DNA of 64,000 bases from Hymenoscyphus infarciens. Its lineage: Eukaryota; Ascomycota; Leotiomycetes; Helotiales; Helotiaceae. The position numbers and the translations under genes were made by a program. The notes under the pieces were generated by a model, which worked only from the letters and a program-made list of their open reading frames with translations, was not told where the DNA came from and made no database searches. Below, one piece after another: positions 1-13,087 of the stretch. The stretch's first letter is position 1, and every line of letters begins with the position of its first letter. The DNA lies in NCBI GenBank assembly GCA_001414345.1, contig LLCB01000060.1:124001-188000 (forward strand), given 5' to 3'.

Positions 1-445
1 GAGACAGGTAAACACAAGACCAATGCTCCAAATCGAGAACGAGAAGAACTTGTGTTCAATAATGCTCTCAATGGGATACCGGTAATTGACCCCAAAGAAC
101 ATATCACTTAAATCTAACAATTACAGATTCACCAGACAAATGGTCCAAGAATGCCACAGATTCATCAACGGAAATGTCATTTTTGAATTGAGTCGTTACC
201 TACAACTTCCCGACGAAAGAGCAAGCTTCAATGATCCTCTGCCTGCCTTTGAGACCCTTTCCCCTTTCGACTCGGAGAACAAGTGGATTTTGACGATTAG
301 TGTTAGGGTTGTCAATGGGAAGGATGTGGATCAAGTTCAACAGGGCATTGGCGAGTTGATGACCGTGAAGACTGAATTTGAGGGGTGCTGTCACTTTCAT
401 GTTGTTCCTAGACTTACTCTGGATACTAGAACGAAGATGAATTGA
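1..445 (+). CDS. MED18: Mediator complex subunit 18, C-terminal part (5' end outside window)
   Basis: Head-module subunit of the Mediator coactivator, which links activators to RNA polymerase II in the nucleus. Two exon pieces are visible: bases 2-81 and 127-445, joined across a 45-base intron (GTAATT..TTACAG). The joined reading contains IENEKNLCSIMLS, then VQECHRFINGNVIFELSRYL, SPFDSENKWILTISV and EGCCHFHVVPRLTLDTR, the conserved C-terminal pattern of fungal Med18/Srb5. The frame is open to the left edge, so the gene starts outside the window. It converges on COX8. Family identity is from recalled conservation, not from a search. Confidence 0.8.
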
Positions 446-846
446 GCGAGGAAGGGAGAATGTGGTAAGGCAAGTTAATACGACTTTATGGAGGGTCGAG
501 GTGATGCGAGAGGTCGGGTGGCATTACTTTTTACTTGGAGATAATCCGAAATGAGTAGCACTTTCTACGAGTTCTGTACTTCCTCAAAAATTATGTTATG
601 CTGGAATACCCCCAGAATATACTACCGATACCAGTAAACCAAAACTGAGTCAATATATATTGTATGGGTGGGTATGTTGATTCACGAGTCTGTTGTGTCT
701 GGCGTTTGTTCCGGCACCAGCAAAATCAACACATCAGACCACTTTTAGAACAAATGATATTTCGACGATCTCTTTCGTATTCCCCAAGTCTATGAACAAT
801 GCCTAGCTGTACACCCGCGAACGATCTCCTAGTCGTGATTCCCCGT
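446..846. other. Convergent 3' region between MED18 and COX8
   Basis: About 400 bases between two convergent stop codons. It holds the presumed 3' UTRs; no gene, repeat or RNA is evident. Confidence 0.5.
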
Positions 847-1136
847 TTACTGGTTCTTCTTTGTCTGCCAAACCGCAACACCGAATGGAGCACCTGTGCC
901 CGGGTTAGGTTTGATCCCGCCCGAAGTCGTGATATGCAGCACTCACCGAATCCAACAGCCATGAAGGTCCAGTATCTGAAGGCGAAGAACTTGGTCAATG
1001 GGTTGAAGGGAATGTTGCTTCGTGGACCCTCGGGGTAGTGGTAAGGGGAGGCCATCTGGGCGCGGGTGGAGTGGAAGCCACGACGGGCAACCATCGAGGT
1101 CGAGGAGGAAGCACGGATTGCAGCTCGTGAAAACAT
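847..1136 (-). CDS. COX8: Cytochrome c oxidase subunit VIIc/Cox8, mitochondrial inner membrane
   Basis: Small nuclear-encoded subunit of respiratory complex IV. Exons 1136-947 and 893-847, with a 53-base intron (GTGAGT..CAG), give 78 residues. The N-terminus (MFSRAAIRASSS.. RRGFHSTR) is a typical arginine/serine-rich mitochondrial presequence. The mature part has YHYPEGPRSNIPFNP followed by one membrane span (FFAFRYWTFMAVGFGAPFGVAVW) and the short basic tail QTKKNQ, matching the Cox8/COX7c plan in length and order. A further intron lies immediately 5' of the start codon. Divergent with MTR4. Confidence 0.85.
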
Positions 1137-1187
1137 CTAGAAGAATAGATTAGCTACGCACATTGTCAATTGAACTCAGCAGCATAC
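1137..1187 (-). other. Intron in the 5' UTR of COX8, abutting the start codon
   Basis: On the minus strand the sequence reads CCAAG|GTATGC...GCTAATC...CTAG|ATG: consensus donor, branch site and acceptor, 51 bases long. Splicing would place the upstream leader directly on the ATG. The upstream leader shows no start that continues in frame into the presequence, so I read it as untranslated. Confidence 0.6.
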
Positions 1188-1410
1188 CTTGGAGAGTGGT
1201 TGGGTTGAATTGTTTGATTGGGGAGAAGATGATTCGATGTTGAAGTGCTTTGTCGGCAGTAGAGACCATAAGTTTAAGCCCGTGCTAGCGTTCTGGGAGC
1301 CTTGCAATCCTTGTCGCTCTCGAATAAAAAATCTCGACAACCTAACTTCGCAACCCACACATTAGAGAATAATTCAATTTTCTTCATGTCAATTCGACTA
1401 CGCTGACAAG
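1188..1410. promoter_or_regulatory. Divergent promoter region COX8 / MTR4
   Basis: Only 223 bases separate the COX8 5' UTR intron from the MTR4 start codon, so both genes must share this promoter region. No TATA box or specific factor site was recognised. Confidence 0.5.
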
Positions 1411-4400
1411 ATGGACGACGAACTATTCGATGTCTTCGACGATAAGCCCCAGGCTCCCGTTGCAGACAAGCCCAAGAAGACCAGGATCCGCAAAGAAAGA
1501 AAGAGGAAGAGAAATAGCAATGGAGAAGTCAAGAAGGTTACTGAGGATGGAGCTCCAGATGAGGAGATGGTCGACGCAGAGCCTGTTGCAGAATCCGAAG
1601 AGCAGGCGACTCACAGTCTGATCGAGAAGAAAGACACCAAGAGGCGTCGCATGGAGCAGGAAGCTGCACCGGTTGTCACTGATTCCTTCGAAACAGCGCA
1701 GTCGAGAGAAGTTGCCGCCGCGGCAGGACTTCAAGCAAAGGATGATGGAGCTTTGGTCATTCAACACAATATTCAGCATCAAGTCTCCCTCCCACCAGAC
1801 TGCGAGTACGTTCCTATATCCCAACACAAGCCACCCGAGGTCCCCGCGCGAACATGGCCTTTCGAGTTGGATCCTTTCCAAAAGGTCTCGATCGCTTCGA
1901 TAGAACGAAATGAGAGTGTGTTGGTTTCTGCTCACACGAGTGCTGGAAAGACTGTCGTTGCGGAATATGCGATCGCTCAGTGCTTAAAGAACAACCAGAG
2001 GGTCATCTATACAAGTCCAATCAAGGCACTCAGTAACCAGAAATACCGAGAATTTGCTGCCGAATTCGGTGATGTTGGACTCATGACTGGAGATGTTACC
2101 ATCAACCCAACTGCTACTTGTCTGGTCATGACGACTGAAATTTTACGTTCCATGTTGTACAGAGGTTCGGAAATCATGCGCGAGGTCGCTTGGGTGGTAT
2201 TCGACGAAATCCATTACATGCGAGACAAGTCAAGAGGTGTGGTCTGGGAGGAAACTATCATCTTGCTGCCAGACAAGGTTCGATATGTCTTTTTGTCTGC
2301 TACGATTCCCAACGCCATGCAGTTTGCGGAGTGGATTACGAAAACTCATCAGCAGCCATGCCACATTGTGTATACGGATTTCCGACCAACCCCGCTCCAA
2401 CATTATTTCTTCCCCGCCGGCGCTGATGGCATACATCTCATTGTCGATGAAAAAGGAAACTTTCGAGAAGACAATTTTCAGAAAGCCATGGCATCCATTG
2501 AAGACAAGAAGGGAGCAGATCCGGCCGATATTAATGCAAAGCAGAAAGGCAGAGGCAAAAACAAGAAGACCAACACTGGTGGTAACAAAGATACCTCCGA
2601 CATCTATAAGATCGTACGTATGATCATGATGAAGCATTACAATCCTGTCATTGTATTCAGTTTCAGCAAGAGAGAGTGCGAGGCTTATGCTCTACAAATG
2701 AGTACGATGGCTTTCAACGACGAGTCGGAAAAGGCCATGGTGAGCAAGGTGTTCGAAAGCGCAATCGAGTCACTATCAGAAGAAGATAGAACTCTCCCAC
2801 AAATTCAGCATATTCTGCCATTGCTCCGACGGGGTATTGGTGTTCACCACTCTGGACTTCTTCCGATTTTGAAAGAGACGATCGAAATCTTGTTCCAGGA
2901 AAACTTGATCAAGGTGCTGTTCGCTACGGAAACCTTCTCAATTGGCCTAAACATGCCTGCAAAGACAGTGGTTTTTACCAGTGTTCAGAAGTTTGATGGA
3001 GTGTCTATGCGATACTTGACCCCTTCTGAATTCGTACAAATGTCCGGGCGTGCTGGTCGAAGAGGTCTTGATGACAGAGGAATTGTTATCATGATGATCA
3101 ACGATAAGATGGATCCGCCAACCGCCAAGGAAATCGTTCGAGGAGAACAGGACAAACTCAACTCTGCATTTTACCTCGGTTACAACATGATTCTTAATTT
3201 GATGCGAGTTGAGGGAATCTCACCAGAGTTTATGTTGGAGCACTGTTTTTACCAATTCCAAAACACGTCAGGTGTGTCGGGTCTTGAGAAGGATCTTCAA
3301 AATTTACAGAAAGAGCGAGATGGCTTTGAAATTCCTGACGAGGCCATCATTAAGGATTATTACGATCTCCGAAAGCAACTCGATTCATATACCCAGGATA
3401 TGCGCGATGTCATCAATCATCCCAATTACTGTTTGCAGTTTATGCAACCAGGAAGAGTGGTTCACATCAAGTTCAACGATCATGATTTTGGATGGGGTGC
3501 TGTCGTCAAGTTTACCCCTCGACGAGCTGCAAAAGGAGAAAGTACCGATAGCTTTCCACCACAACAGTCATACATCCTCGATGTGCTGTTAGTGGTCTCT
3601 GAGAATTCTACTAGCGTCGGTGGTACAACCTCAACTGATCTTCCTTCTGGCATTTCGCCCCCAGGCGAAAATGACAAAGGCAAGATGGAAGTTGTTCCAG
3701 TGTTCTTGTCGTGTGTTGCAGCGATCGGTCACGTCCGCATATTCTTACCAAAAGACCTCAATCCAGCCAGTGAGCGCAACACAGTCAGAAAATCCATTGA
3801 TGAGGTCCAGCGCAGATTCCCAGATGGAATCGCTATCTTGGATCCTATTGACAATATGGGCATTACGGATGATTCCTTCCGAAGACTACTACGCAAAATC
3901 GAGGTCCTCGAGTCTCGACTACTTTCAAATCCTCTTCACAATTCTCCTAGGTTAAGCGAACTCTTCAATCAATATGCAGAGAAGATGAAGATTGGCACCA
4001 AGATCAAAGAGAAGAAGAAAGAAATCACAGCTGCCTTGAGTATCATGCAGCTAGACGAGCTCAAATCCCGAAAACGTGTTCTTCGTCGATTGGGCTTCAT
4101 CAACGACCAAGAGGTGGTAGAACTAAAGGCACGCGTTGCTTGTGAGATATCTACCGGTGATGGACACGAATGTCTTCTTGCTGAGCTGCTCTTCAATCGT
4201 TTCTTCAATGAAATGACACCCGAGGTGTGTGCCGCTGTACTCTCCTGCTTCATTTTTGAAGAGAAGAGTCAAGCACCAGCCCTCAAGGAAGATCTAGCGA
4301 GGTACTTCAAGGAAATCCAAACCCAAGCAAGACACATCGCCAAGGTGAGCAATGAAAGCAAGCTGAAGGTTAACGAGGAGGAGTATGTCGAGAGCTTCAA

Positions 4401-4693
4401 GTGGCAACTCATGGATGTTGTTCTTGCTTGGGCTAACGGGAAGCCTTTTGCTGAAATCTGGTATGTCTTCCATTGAAAGCTTCGTCGTTGAGCTAACTAA
4501 CAATTTCGATAGTAAAATGACAGAAGTCTACGAAGGATCTCTCATTCGTCTATTCCGACGTCTTGAAGAACTTCTCAGACAGATGGCACAAGCTGCTAAA
4601 GTCATGGGCTCCGACGAACTATCAACGAAATTCGAGGAGTCTCTCACTAAGATTAGACGCGATATTGTTGCTGCTCAAAGTTTGTACTTGTAA
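1411..4693 (+). CDS. MTR4: ATP-dependent RNA helicase Mtr4/Dob1 (TRAMP complex, nuclear exosome)
   Basis: Ski2-like DExH 3'-5' RNA helicase that feeds RNAs to the nuclear exosome, in 5.8S maturation and surveillance. Exon 1 (1411-4460) and exon 2 (4513-4693), with a 52-base intron, give 1076 residues, the usual family length. Visible motifs: Walker A AHTSAGKT (about residues 174-181), DEIH box (about 265), SATIPN, and motif [12 protein letters not shown] (about 545). The middle region with [20 protein letters not shown] is the KOW-bearing arch insertion. The conserved end PFAEICKMTDVYEGS-like is rebuilt only by splicing ([13 protein letters not shown]), which fixes the intron. The N-terminus is lysine-rich with RKERKRKRN, a probable nuclear signal. 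Confidence 0.95.
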
Positions 4694-7682
4694 GTCGGGC
4701 TTTGAAATTCGTTCCTTCATGCGTTCGCGCGTGGACGAATTAGAGAGACAACTGGAAAAGCAATGCATAGCCCGGGTGGCTGCTTGGAGTTTGGAGTATA
4801 TGTCGTGTGTTATACGGAGCACCTTGAAACCAGGTTGATTGCTATCAAAAGGGGTTTCTTTTTGTGTTCAGGGCCGCCCCGATATTGCCATTCAGGCACC
4901 ACTAGATCATGTCGCATGAAATTCCGTGCGGGAGTTTTTTTCAGCTCCTGATATTTTCTTCTTCTTTCCATCGGGCTCTCGTCGATTAAGATGCTTGATG
5001 AGCGACGACGAGGTAAGTTGCAGGTTACGGGTGGAAGATGCATTTTCTAGTTGAATTATGATGATGAATATACCAATGATGTTCCTTACACTTTACTTTC
5101 TTCTTACTTTTCGTCTATCTGTGTGCAGTACGTACCTTGCTTGAGAGCACAGGGAGCAGGTATCGGGGCCCTGCGCAACGAGGGACATTGCTCCGCAACC
5201 TCGATCCTTGTGGTGCAAACAGGGAATGGAGAACGTGTGCCTGGGCTGTTTTGATTCCGGTATCGCGATGGGCGGTCTCCTTTGGACGTACAAGCTCACA
5301 CAAGCTCCATCCGGGTGTTCCGTGTTTAGGAACCTGGGGTAAGTCCGTGTTTCTTGGATGCCCCAAATATAATGGAATTCATGCCTGTCTGAATTAGTAC
5401 TCGTTGAACGACGTTTTTCTGTGGAGCCTTCCACGAGAAAAATGCTTACTTGAGGTGGCAGGTGTAAGTAAACTCGAGCCGCAGGAATCTGAGGTTCCCG
5501 ATGATGCAGCTCGCCACTTAAGAAACGGGTCGAGTGCATAGCACCAATACGAAGTCAGATCTCCAATTGAGTCTGGATAAAGACCTTGCCTCGATGTTTT
5601 CCCTTGGGAAATATAAATCAATTGAACCTCGATGGGAAGATTGTTTTACAGGCAAATACGTCTTATCCGTGATTGTGTGTGTGTCTAACAGGGAGCTTCT
5701 AAATTGGCATCAAAGGGGTTTGTTGGGGTGTTATGAACAAACTAGATAGACCAAGTGTTCTCTCTCCTATTGTTGTATTTCTCAGCGTTACATTCACACA
5801 CCACTACATCACCTGTACCCCTGACCATCCCAACTCTGTCGGTTACCCCTGAGTTAAGAGTCTCACTATAAGTGATCTATTAATACATTAGTGACTGACA
5901 TGGCAATCAGCTCAACAAATGGAGGATGTGACAATTAGATGCATTGAGGCATGAGGAAGGGTTCTTTTTGATGGTAGATGGGAATTGGGCACGACCACAT
6001 GCCAAATCTGTCTCCAACCGCTGATTTCTGAAGAACTGGTACAGTTACCGTGATACTAATACGATTGAGGTGCCCCCACCCACTGTTACACTTAGGCGTC
6101 CAACAAGGCTCTTTGGGTAACGCAGTCGGCTCAACGATTGCGGACGTACAACAACGCTGCTGGATGGTAATTTATATTGTGAGGCGGCCAATCATTTCAG
6201 TATTTCAGCCAAAGAGAGGCCCAGCCCCTGAACTTGTGTGTGTCCTTGGTGTGTGTGCAGAGGTATGCAGATGGAGGGGGACGAGATGCAAATCTGAGGC
6301 TTTTAGCCTCGTCCATCCGTCCCTTCTTGGCCAGTCAGAGGCCAGGTCCCAATCCTTCCATCTGTTTTGGGATGATTTCTGGAATTGTTTAGACCACGGG
6401 TAGGTATCGGCAACACGAGTTGACGAGAGTGGTTGTCCTTGATGTTCAAAGCACACATCTCGCCCACCCGCTTCTAGACTCAATAATACTCAGATATGAG
6501 GAGACTGTTATTAATATAAATCAAGGCGGCGGTTGCAGACGGGACGTAGGGACCTTTTCATCTTCACCAGAGCTTGTGCCACGCTCGTCGTAACCTTGTA
6601 GAGCTAGCTAGAGTGGTAGAGGCGAGTTTATCGAATTTGGCAAAGGCATGTCATGTCATGTCAGGTTGTCAAGGCTGTTTCCCAACGGCGAAAAGGAGAA
6701 TAATTCATCACTACGGATCCATTTTGCTGGGCTCTCCTCTCCGTTCCGCCGTCAGCCAACAACTTTATAAGAATTGCCTTTTCCTTTTCCATAAGTTCGG
6801 AACTGCTGCTTCTTGGGGTGGAAGATCAACACTCCCACGCGCTTGGAGGAACCTTGAACCCAGTGAACGCGAGCATACGCAACGCAACGCAACGCACCCT
6901 TCCCTTTCCCTTCCCTTCCCTCCCCTTTCCCTCCCTTCCCCTTCCACCCTTTTCCCTGTGGTATGCGATTCTGCGCAGCAGCCATCACCTGCATCGATAA
7001 GGAAGGAACCAAAAACGACCGAAATACGCTACGGTACGTACCCGACGAGGTCGGCAAACAAAAACCAAACCCGAAAAGGCGCAATCAACAATCGCCAGCA
7101 AAGATTGACTTGCCTCCTACTTTCTCTTCAATTCTCTCCTTCACCTTCACCTTCACCTTTACAGTGAATAATCTATTTTTAAAAAAATCGCTCCTTTTCT
7201 ACGGCCCCGCTCTGATCGTGCGCTGCTCTCTGCGCGCTTTATACGAACGGCCTCTCCACAGTAAATAGCAGAAAGCAAATCCACCCCTCCCGTCCCTACC
7301 TCAGAACCCCGAAAAAAATCACCTCGCAGGGCCAACCCACAATTCCCACAAGAACTGCAACTTCTTGGGTCTGGCAGTGCGAGTCTGCCACGCACCATAC
7401 TCAACATTTTCATAGACGAAATTGAAGCCATTGCATTCCTCCATCGCAGAGGATATTTGCGAGGATATTTGCGAGAAGGATCACTCAGCACGGAGTGATC
7501 ACCGTGGGAGCTGGGCAGTCAGTTGGTTGGACGAACGCAACTCTGGAGCCACGAGGCACCGGTGGAGAATCTGGCGTTGGAGTCTGGACCTTTCAATGTC
7601 AAATCAACGCCTCAACCACTAACTCCTCACGTACGACCGACAAGTTCCTCCCGCCAGTAGTTTGAGCAAGTGCTATGCCACC
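4694..7682. other. Long intergenic region / DENN gene upstream region
   Basis: About 3 kb with no coding region I can support. ORFs up to 197 codons occur but have no recognisable domain and read through low-complexity or GC-rich DNA. The right third is probably promoter and long 5' leader of the DENN gene. It contains a CT-rich tract (6896-6953), a short CATGT triplication near 6650 and CTTCAC repeats near 7140. Confidence 0.5.
6896..6953 (+). promoter_or_regulatory. Polypyrimidine (CT-rich) tract upstream of the DENN gene
   Basis: An almost uninterrupted CCCTT/CCTTTCC tract of about 58 bases. CT-rich tracts close to transcription starts are common in filamentous fungal promoters; the assignment to the gene about 730 bases downstream is inference. 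Confidence 0.35.
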
Positions 7683-10600
7683 ATGGACACTACATCAGCC
7701 CCGTTGGCCGACTACTTCTGGATTGCCGGAGTCGACTCCCTTTCCTACAGCGACCCAGTCTCATGGTCCCAAAATCCCACAATAAAGACGAATTCCACAA
7801 TCGGTCCACCTTCACCAGGCTTCGATGCAACAATTGAGGAGGGGGATAGTGAAGGGGACTCGCCCAAGAACTCTCCACGAAAAGAGAATGTCACCCCGAA
7901 AAAGGCCTCGGCACGACATTCCCGCCAAAACTCATGGAATCGACTGAGCAAGTTGACCAACGATTCACGAAATTCGATTGGCGCCTTCGACGAAATCGAT
8001 ACTCCTCAAAGCAATCGAAGTAGCATCACAATCAAAGGGCCTTCGAATGGCGGCACAAATGGGCTCAGCAACAGCAATGGAGCAAGCGGGGGACTGCTGG
8101 GCGATTTCGATTTCGATAGAGCTCTCATGAAGTTTGCAAATGAGCGAGAACACTTCTTGGACGATCTCAGTTTTGCTGCTGGTGCTCCGCCGAAAATGCC
8201 ACCGGTTGCAGCACCTCCTCCATCGAGAACCCAGGCCTTGAAAGTCGAAGATGCCGAGAACAACAACACGCCAAATAGTAGGAGAAGTCAACTGAGGAGT
8301 GTGGGTGGAAGTATACGCAGAAGAATCAGCTTCAGAGATATGAATAGCATGAAAAGGCAACCATCCTCTGCCCAACAGCGAACCTGTGAGTTCATATTTC
8401 ACGTTATGCTTGCAGCTGGGGTATTACATGTGTGCCAAATATATGAGAAAACTCCTGCAGGAGGAGCTTATTGATCCCTTGTGGTATATGCTGACAGTTA
8501 TGCGTACCTAGCTTCTGTACGAACATCCAAACGAATGAGCAATTACAACTCCGTCATACCTCCCCCTGAACCCTTGAACGCAGACCCCGAAATGCACCCT
8601 TTGAAACGACGTTTCGAGCCGGTCTTACTCGACAGATACCCTCCTAAATCGGCAACAGATGAGCTTCAGCGCAGAGGCCGATTCCCTGATTATGTACCGA
8701 TGTTTGCTTTCCCAAATGATATACATATAATGTCTGGAGACGAACGGCCGAAATCGACATGGCATGGATTCACAATGACAGGGGACGACAACTCCAAAAT
8801 CTATGGTATTACGGTTATCGTATGGATGCCCCTGAACCAAGATGCGGCAGCAGATATTGAGCGGCGATGTGAGCTCTGGAGACAAAGTCACATGTCAGAC
8901 GAGGAGCGAGAGTTGGCTGTGAGTCTTGGGGCACGACTGGCTGCAGAACGAGCACATCTATCACAGCTGTTAGCAAAGTTACCTAGCGTGGTGTCTGGGT
9001 CGGCGGCAAGAGAGGCGCTGGAAGATGATATCAGCGCGGTTGAAGAAAAGATATCTCTCATGACGGATATGCTTCGACCTGTGCGCCATGGTGCTGCAAG
9101 CAAAATTGATGGCCTCACGGATGGAGATACTGGACTTTGGACACCAAGAGCATACGGAATTCTTGGTCGCGATAGCAGTCTCACAGGCTTCTGGAAGGAA
9201 TGGCTGAGAGCAGTCGTGGTACCCATGACTGATGGTGGAGTATTGAGAGTTCCCCCAAGCTCTCCAAAAGTTGGAAGATGGCAGCCCTTGGAGCGGTACG
9301 TTGTCAATCTGTGTACAGAAGCTCTCAGTCCGATATCTTCGAAAACCCAAGTTGAACTCGCAGTCAGAGAATTACGGCTTTTTGCTAGGAAAGAGGCAGC
9401 GAACGAACTCCCAGAATCTCGAAATACGGATCTTTACGCGTTGTTCAGAGCTCTTACAATTCCGAATATCGTGACCTTATTTGAATGCGCCCTTTCGGAA
9501 TCTAGAATCATTCTATTCTCGTCGCACACATCCATGCTATACCTTGCAAGTAAAGCTCTGGCAAGTTTATTGTATCCACTAAAGTGGGCCAGTATTTTCA
9601 TCCCGGTTCTTCCTGCTCGGTTAATCTCAGCCTTGGAGGCTCCTTGTCCCTACATTGTTGGGATTGAGCGAAGATACGAGAATATCGAATGGCCAGAAGA
9701 AGACTTTGTATTGGTGGATCTCGATCGGGATGAAATCATTGTAAACTCGGCAGTCACAGAGTTACCACGACAACAACGCCGAAAGCTCGTCTCTCTTCTC
9801 CAACTGGCAGCTCCTCATCACAATAGGTGCGGTGTTCCTGTTGGACCTCCACCATACGCTGTCGAAACCTTTCCATATGATGCATTCTCGTCGGAGAACG
9901 AGGGAGTATTTACACAAAGCACCCACCCTAGTTCCCTGGCAAAATATGTCAGCCAAAACTCCACAACCTTTGGGGAGCCTGATCCAGCTGTTAACAAAAA
10001 GGCATCGGTTTTCAATGCTTTCCTGCAATCCAAGAACGATCATACTAGGATAGAACGTCCTAACACAGGCAAGTCGAGCAGAGGAAGTCCACCATCTTCG
10101 GTTTCACCAATCTCTGGAAGCTTTCCTTCGATGCCAACCACACCAACTTCGAGGAATGACTCTGGTTTTGCTTTGGCAGCCACACTTAGAGAGAAGAGAT
10201 CTGGTCATTTTGATGGAACCTCGAGACGAAGCTCATCTTTCGGCGTCGAAAGACACCCAACTCTCCATCGACCCAATGCAGCGTTTGGGAGCGGTCATCA
10301 AGCAAGTTACTCAACCTCTGCCCTTTCTATCGATGCCAAGTCAATGTATGGCTATGCACCTTCATCATACGCTCAATCTACTCTGGCCGCTTCGACAATC
10401 ATGCCAAATATGCTCATGCAACCAATTCGAAACACGGACACAACTACGTGGGCTGAAGGACACTGTATGACATGGAGAAACCTTGACAGCGCTTCCGTAT
10501 GTACCATCTGTGACGAGAGATCCGATGGCGATGGGATGTACAAATGTACAAGTTGTAATACCTGCAGCCATGGTCGTTGCGTGGGACAAATTTCTTTGGT

Positions 10601-11238
10601 TTGCCCTTCCGCGTTCCATGCAGATCGTGTACGAGCAGCGTTTGTTCGATGTTTCTCAAGTTTGTTCTATACTTATCGAAAGTACTTGGGTAGACCGACG
10701 AAAGAGCAGAAGACTAATGGTCAGCTTTATGGGTTTGATATGACTGGATTTGTTCGAAGCTTGCCTGGTGATCAGCAGGAGTATATCAGTATGCTGAAAC
10801 AAACACAAGGTATTTAGTTCTCTTCTTTTTTTCTCTTTTTTTCATTCCTCAAAAATGATCTAACAAAGCCTTATAGCCTTCAACGAATTCATCCACGAAC
10901 GAGAAACCTCGCCCTCCAACGCGCCCAACATCCAAATCTTCGATAGCATCATCCTTGCAAAACGCTCTCGAGGACGCGGAGGGTTCTTCTCGTCGAAAAC
11001 CAAACCATCCTTTCTCGAAGATTCATCCGACCATCTTTGGCGAAGTGCGGCGGTCCCAACTCCTAATTCTAAATTCCCGGGTGATTACAAGAGTGTTGTC
11101 TCGAGGATTCCGGCGCAGCTGGATGTGAGCTTGATGAGGGAACCCAGAATTATACAAGGAGCCCCGAGAATAGAAGTCCCGGGGAAACGGGTCGGGCGGA
11201 AGGCTGTTCCTAGCATGTTGGGAATTGGCAGGGGATGA
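7683..11238 (+). CDS. DENN-domain protein with C1-like zinc finger (Rab GEF-type)
   Basis: Exons 7683-8385, 8512-10809 and 10877-11238 give 1120 residues. The start is set by a perfect GCCACCATGG context. After a low-complexity serine-rich N-terminus come a uDENN-like block (FEPVLLDRYPP.. FAFPNDIHIM.. WHGFTMTGDDNSKIYGITV), a core DENN segment (SESRIILFSSHTSMLYLASKALASLLYPLKWASIFIPVLP.. APCPYIVGI) and a dDENN region. DENN modules usually activate Rab GTPases in membrane traffic. Near residue 880 lies a C1-like finger, ASVCTICDERSDGDGMYKCTSCNTCSHGRCV, and the end is basic. The last splice joins TQ|AFNEFIHERE. Family placement is good; the Rab partner cannot be told. Confidence 0.85.
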
Positions 11239-13087
11239 ATGGGAGACTATTTCTACGGCAGGAGATAGCTCTTTCTACTGCAGTAGGATATTGAACACAT
11301 ACACGAAGGAGATAGATAAAGCCGAGGTTGGGGGGGGATGGACTTTGAAAATGGGTCCGGAATAGCAAAGGATGCAGACAGGACAGGACACTGCGGAAAG
11401 AATGAAATGAATGGCAGAAGAAGATATGCAGGAAGAAGCAAGGGCAATTAATGCATGCAAAGAGAGGCCAAAATGCCCAGAAAGGAAGAAATTGAGTTGA
11501 TTATATTTGTGTATCTGTACTATTATTTGCAGCGATTGAGCGTCGTGTAATGGTAATTCCGGGAGCATATTTTTTTGTGCATTCAGCGGGGGCGCATGTG
11601 GTTTCATCTTTGTGTTTCATCTATTTGCAGCCTGAATTTGTTTTGCTTGATATGATGGTTTTGGGGTGGATGGTGTCTATATGGAGTTGCATCTTTTTCT
11701 TGCTTACGACCCAGTCAGGAATCTTTGCCGCTCTGGCTGAAGTGAAGGAGTAATATGCGAATGAGAGATTGATTTGGTTCGGATGAATTGTTTGCTGGAT
11801 TTAATATACACGCCTGGAAGAAGCGAAGGCACAGATGAAAAGTAAGGATTACGGGCAAGAGAGAAGAGTAATGGAATGATAGAGATAGAGATAGAGGTGG
11901 AGAGGAATAATAATCAGAAGATGATGGGCTTTTCACAGACGCTTGGTTACGGAAGCGATCTAAGAAAACCTACTAGACAGCAGCTAAGATGGAATCGCTA
12001 ATACTTTCAACTCGTAACGTAAGGTAATGATTCACGTAAGTCTATCTCAAAAATGATAATATGCCACAAACTCCAGGAATATGAACTTGTCTGGAAAAAG
12101 TCGGGCACTTAGCCGACCTACTAACAGTGCGTTAAAAGAGGTCAAGCCATCCGAAGTTCCTTTGATCATAAGAGCAACTCGAGGGCTGCATGTAAAAAGA
12201 GCACTTGGAAAAATGTCGAACGGTTTGTTCATGGGTTAGCTGTGACGAGCATAGTTAAGGATTCCTTTCCTAACTGTTGTCAGGTATGTCAGGTATGTCA
12301 GGTAACCTGGAAAGAGCAGCTGCTAGAAAAACCACCCGGCTTTTAGTAGATCGTCTGCAAATAGTTGAGTGCACCAAATTTTGCCTTTTGGTATGTTAGC
12401 TGTATTTTGTAATGAGCTGTTCATTCGGAGGTGACCTACACATATGTAGCTTGTTTTCTTTAAAAATAAGTAAAATTAAAAATAAAATCTCAAGAAAAGC
12501 TACTAGTAGATAACCCATGAAGAGTTGAAGTCAAAAGTAAAGGTCACTTACAAAGTGCCGATTCTAAGAAACTACCTCAACTATTCCTAGGTAACCCAGG
12601 AATAATGCATTCAGAAATCCTGAAAGCATTCATGGTTGTCCTGTAAAAAGTGTACTGAAAAAAGAGATGTCCAGCTATTGGTAGGTTACCCAGGAATAGC
12701 ACTTGAGAAAAAATGTAGACAGTTCATAGGTGACCTACTAATAGCTGATCCCAGAGAAATTGGTCCATGACTCCATTGATAGGTCACCTGCAAATAGTCT
12801 CGCCGAAAAAACATGTGAAAATTGCGATTTGAAACTAGCAAGTCTCGTGCAAAAAGGCACGAGTTTTACGTAGAGGTAGTTGTCAGGAGACATCTTACTG
12901 TAGAAAAAGTACTTGGTAGAACGCACCCAGTTGTTCAACAGTCAATATTTAGCTCGCTCCCCAAAGTCCGTAGTTGATGAGAAAATAAAAGTATTCCAGG
13001 AAAGAATGCGTGCATATTCAGGTATCATATCTATGAACAAAAGCACCATAATCACAGATTCTCAGTATGTTGAAGCTTCCACCCTCT
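11239..13087. other. Convergent intergenic region DENN gene / ERG19
   Basis: About 1.85 kb between two convergent genes. No gene is supported. Near 11880 there is a short GATAGA run. The right half contains the GGTNACC repeat cluster listed separately. Confidence 0.45.
12301..12788. repeat. Cluster of dispersed GGTNACC palindromes in degenerate repeat units
   Basis: GGTNACC occurs at 12301, 12431, 12590, 12684, 12729 and 12782, with near-copies at 12509 (GATAACC) and 12542 (GGTCACT). The last four are followed by similar words (CCAGGAATA, CTACTAATAG, CTGCAAATAG), so this looks like an old tandem array with units of roughly 45-95 bases. It lies between two 3' ends, which argues against a promoter role. 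Confidence 0.5.

Noticed and set aside
5093..5539. 148-codon minus-strand ORF
   Set aside because: No family resemblance, no splice signals, and competing ORFs of similar size in other frames of the same DNA.
6574..7167. 197-codon plus-strand ORF upstream of the DENN gene
   Set aside because: It runs through the CT tract (PFPSLPFPSLP-type reading in an overlapping frame) and simple repeats, has no recognisable domain, and is better explained as promoter and leader.
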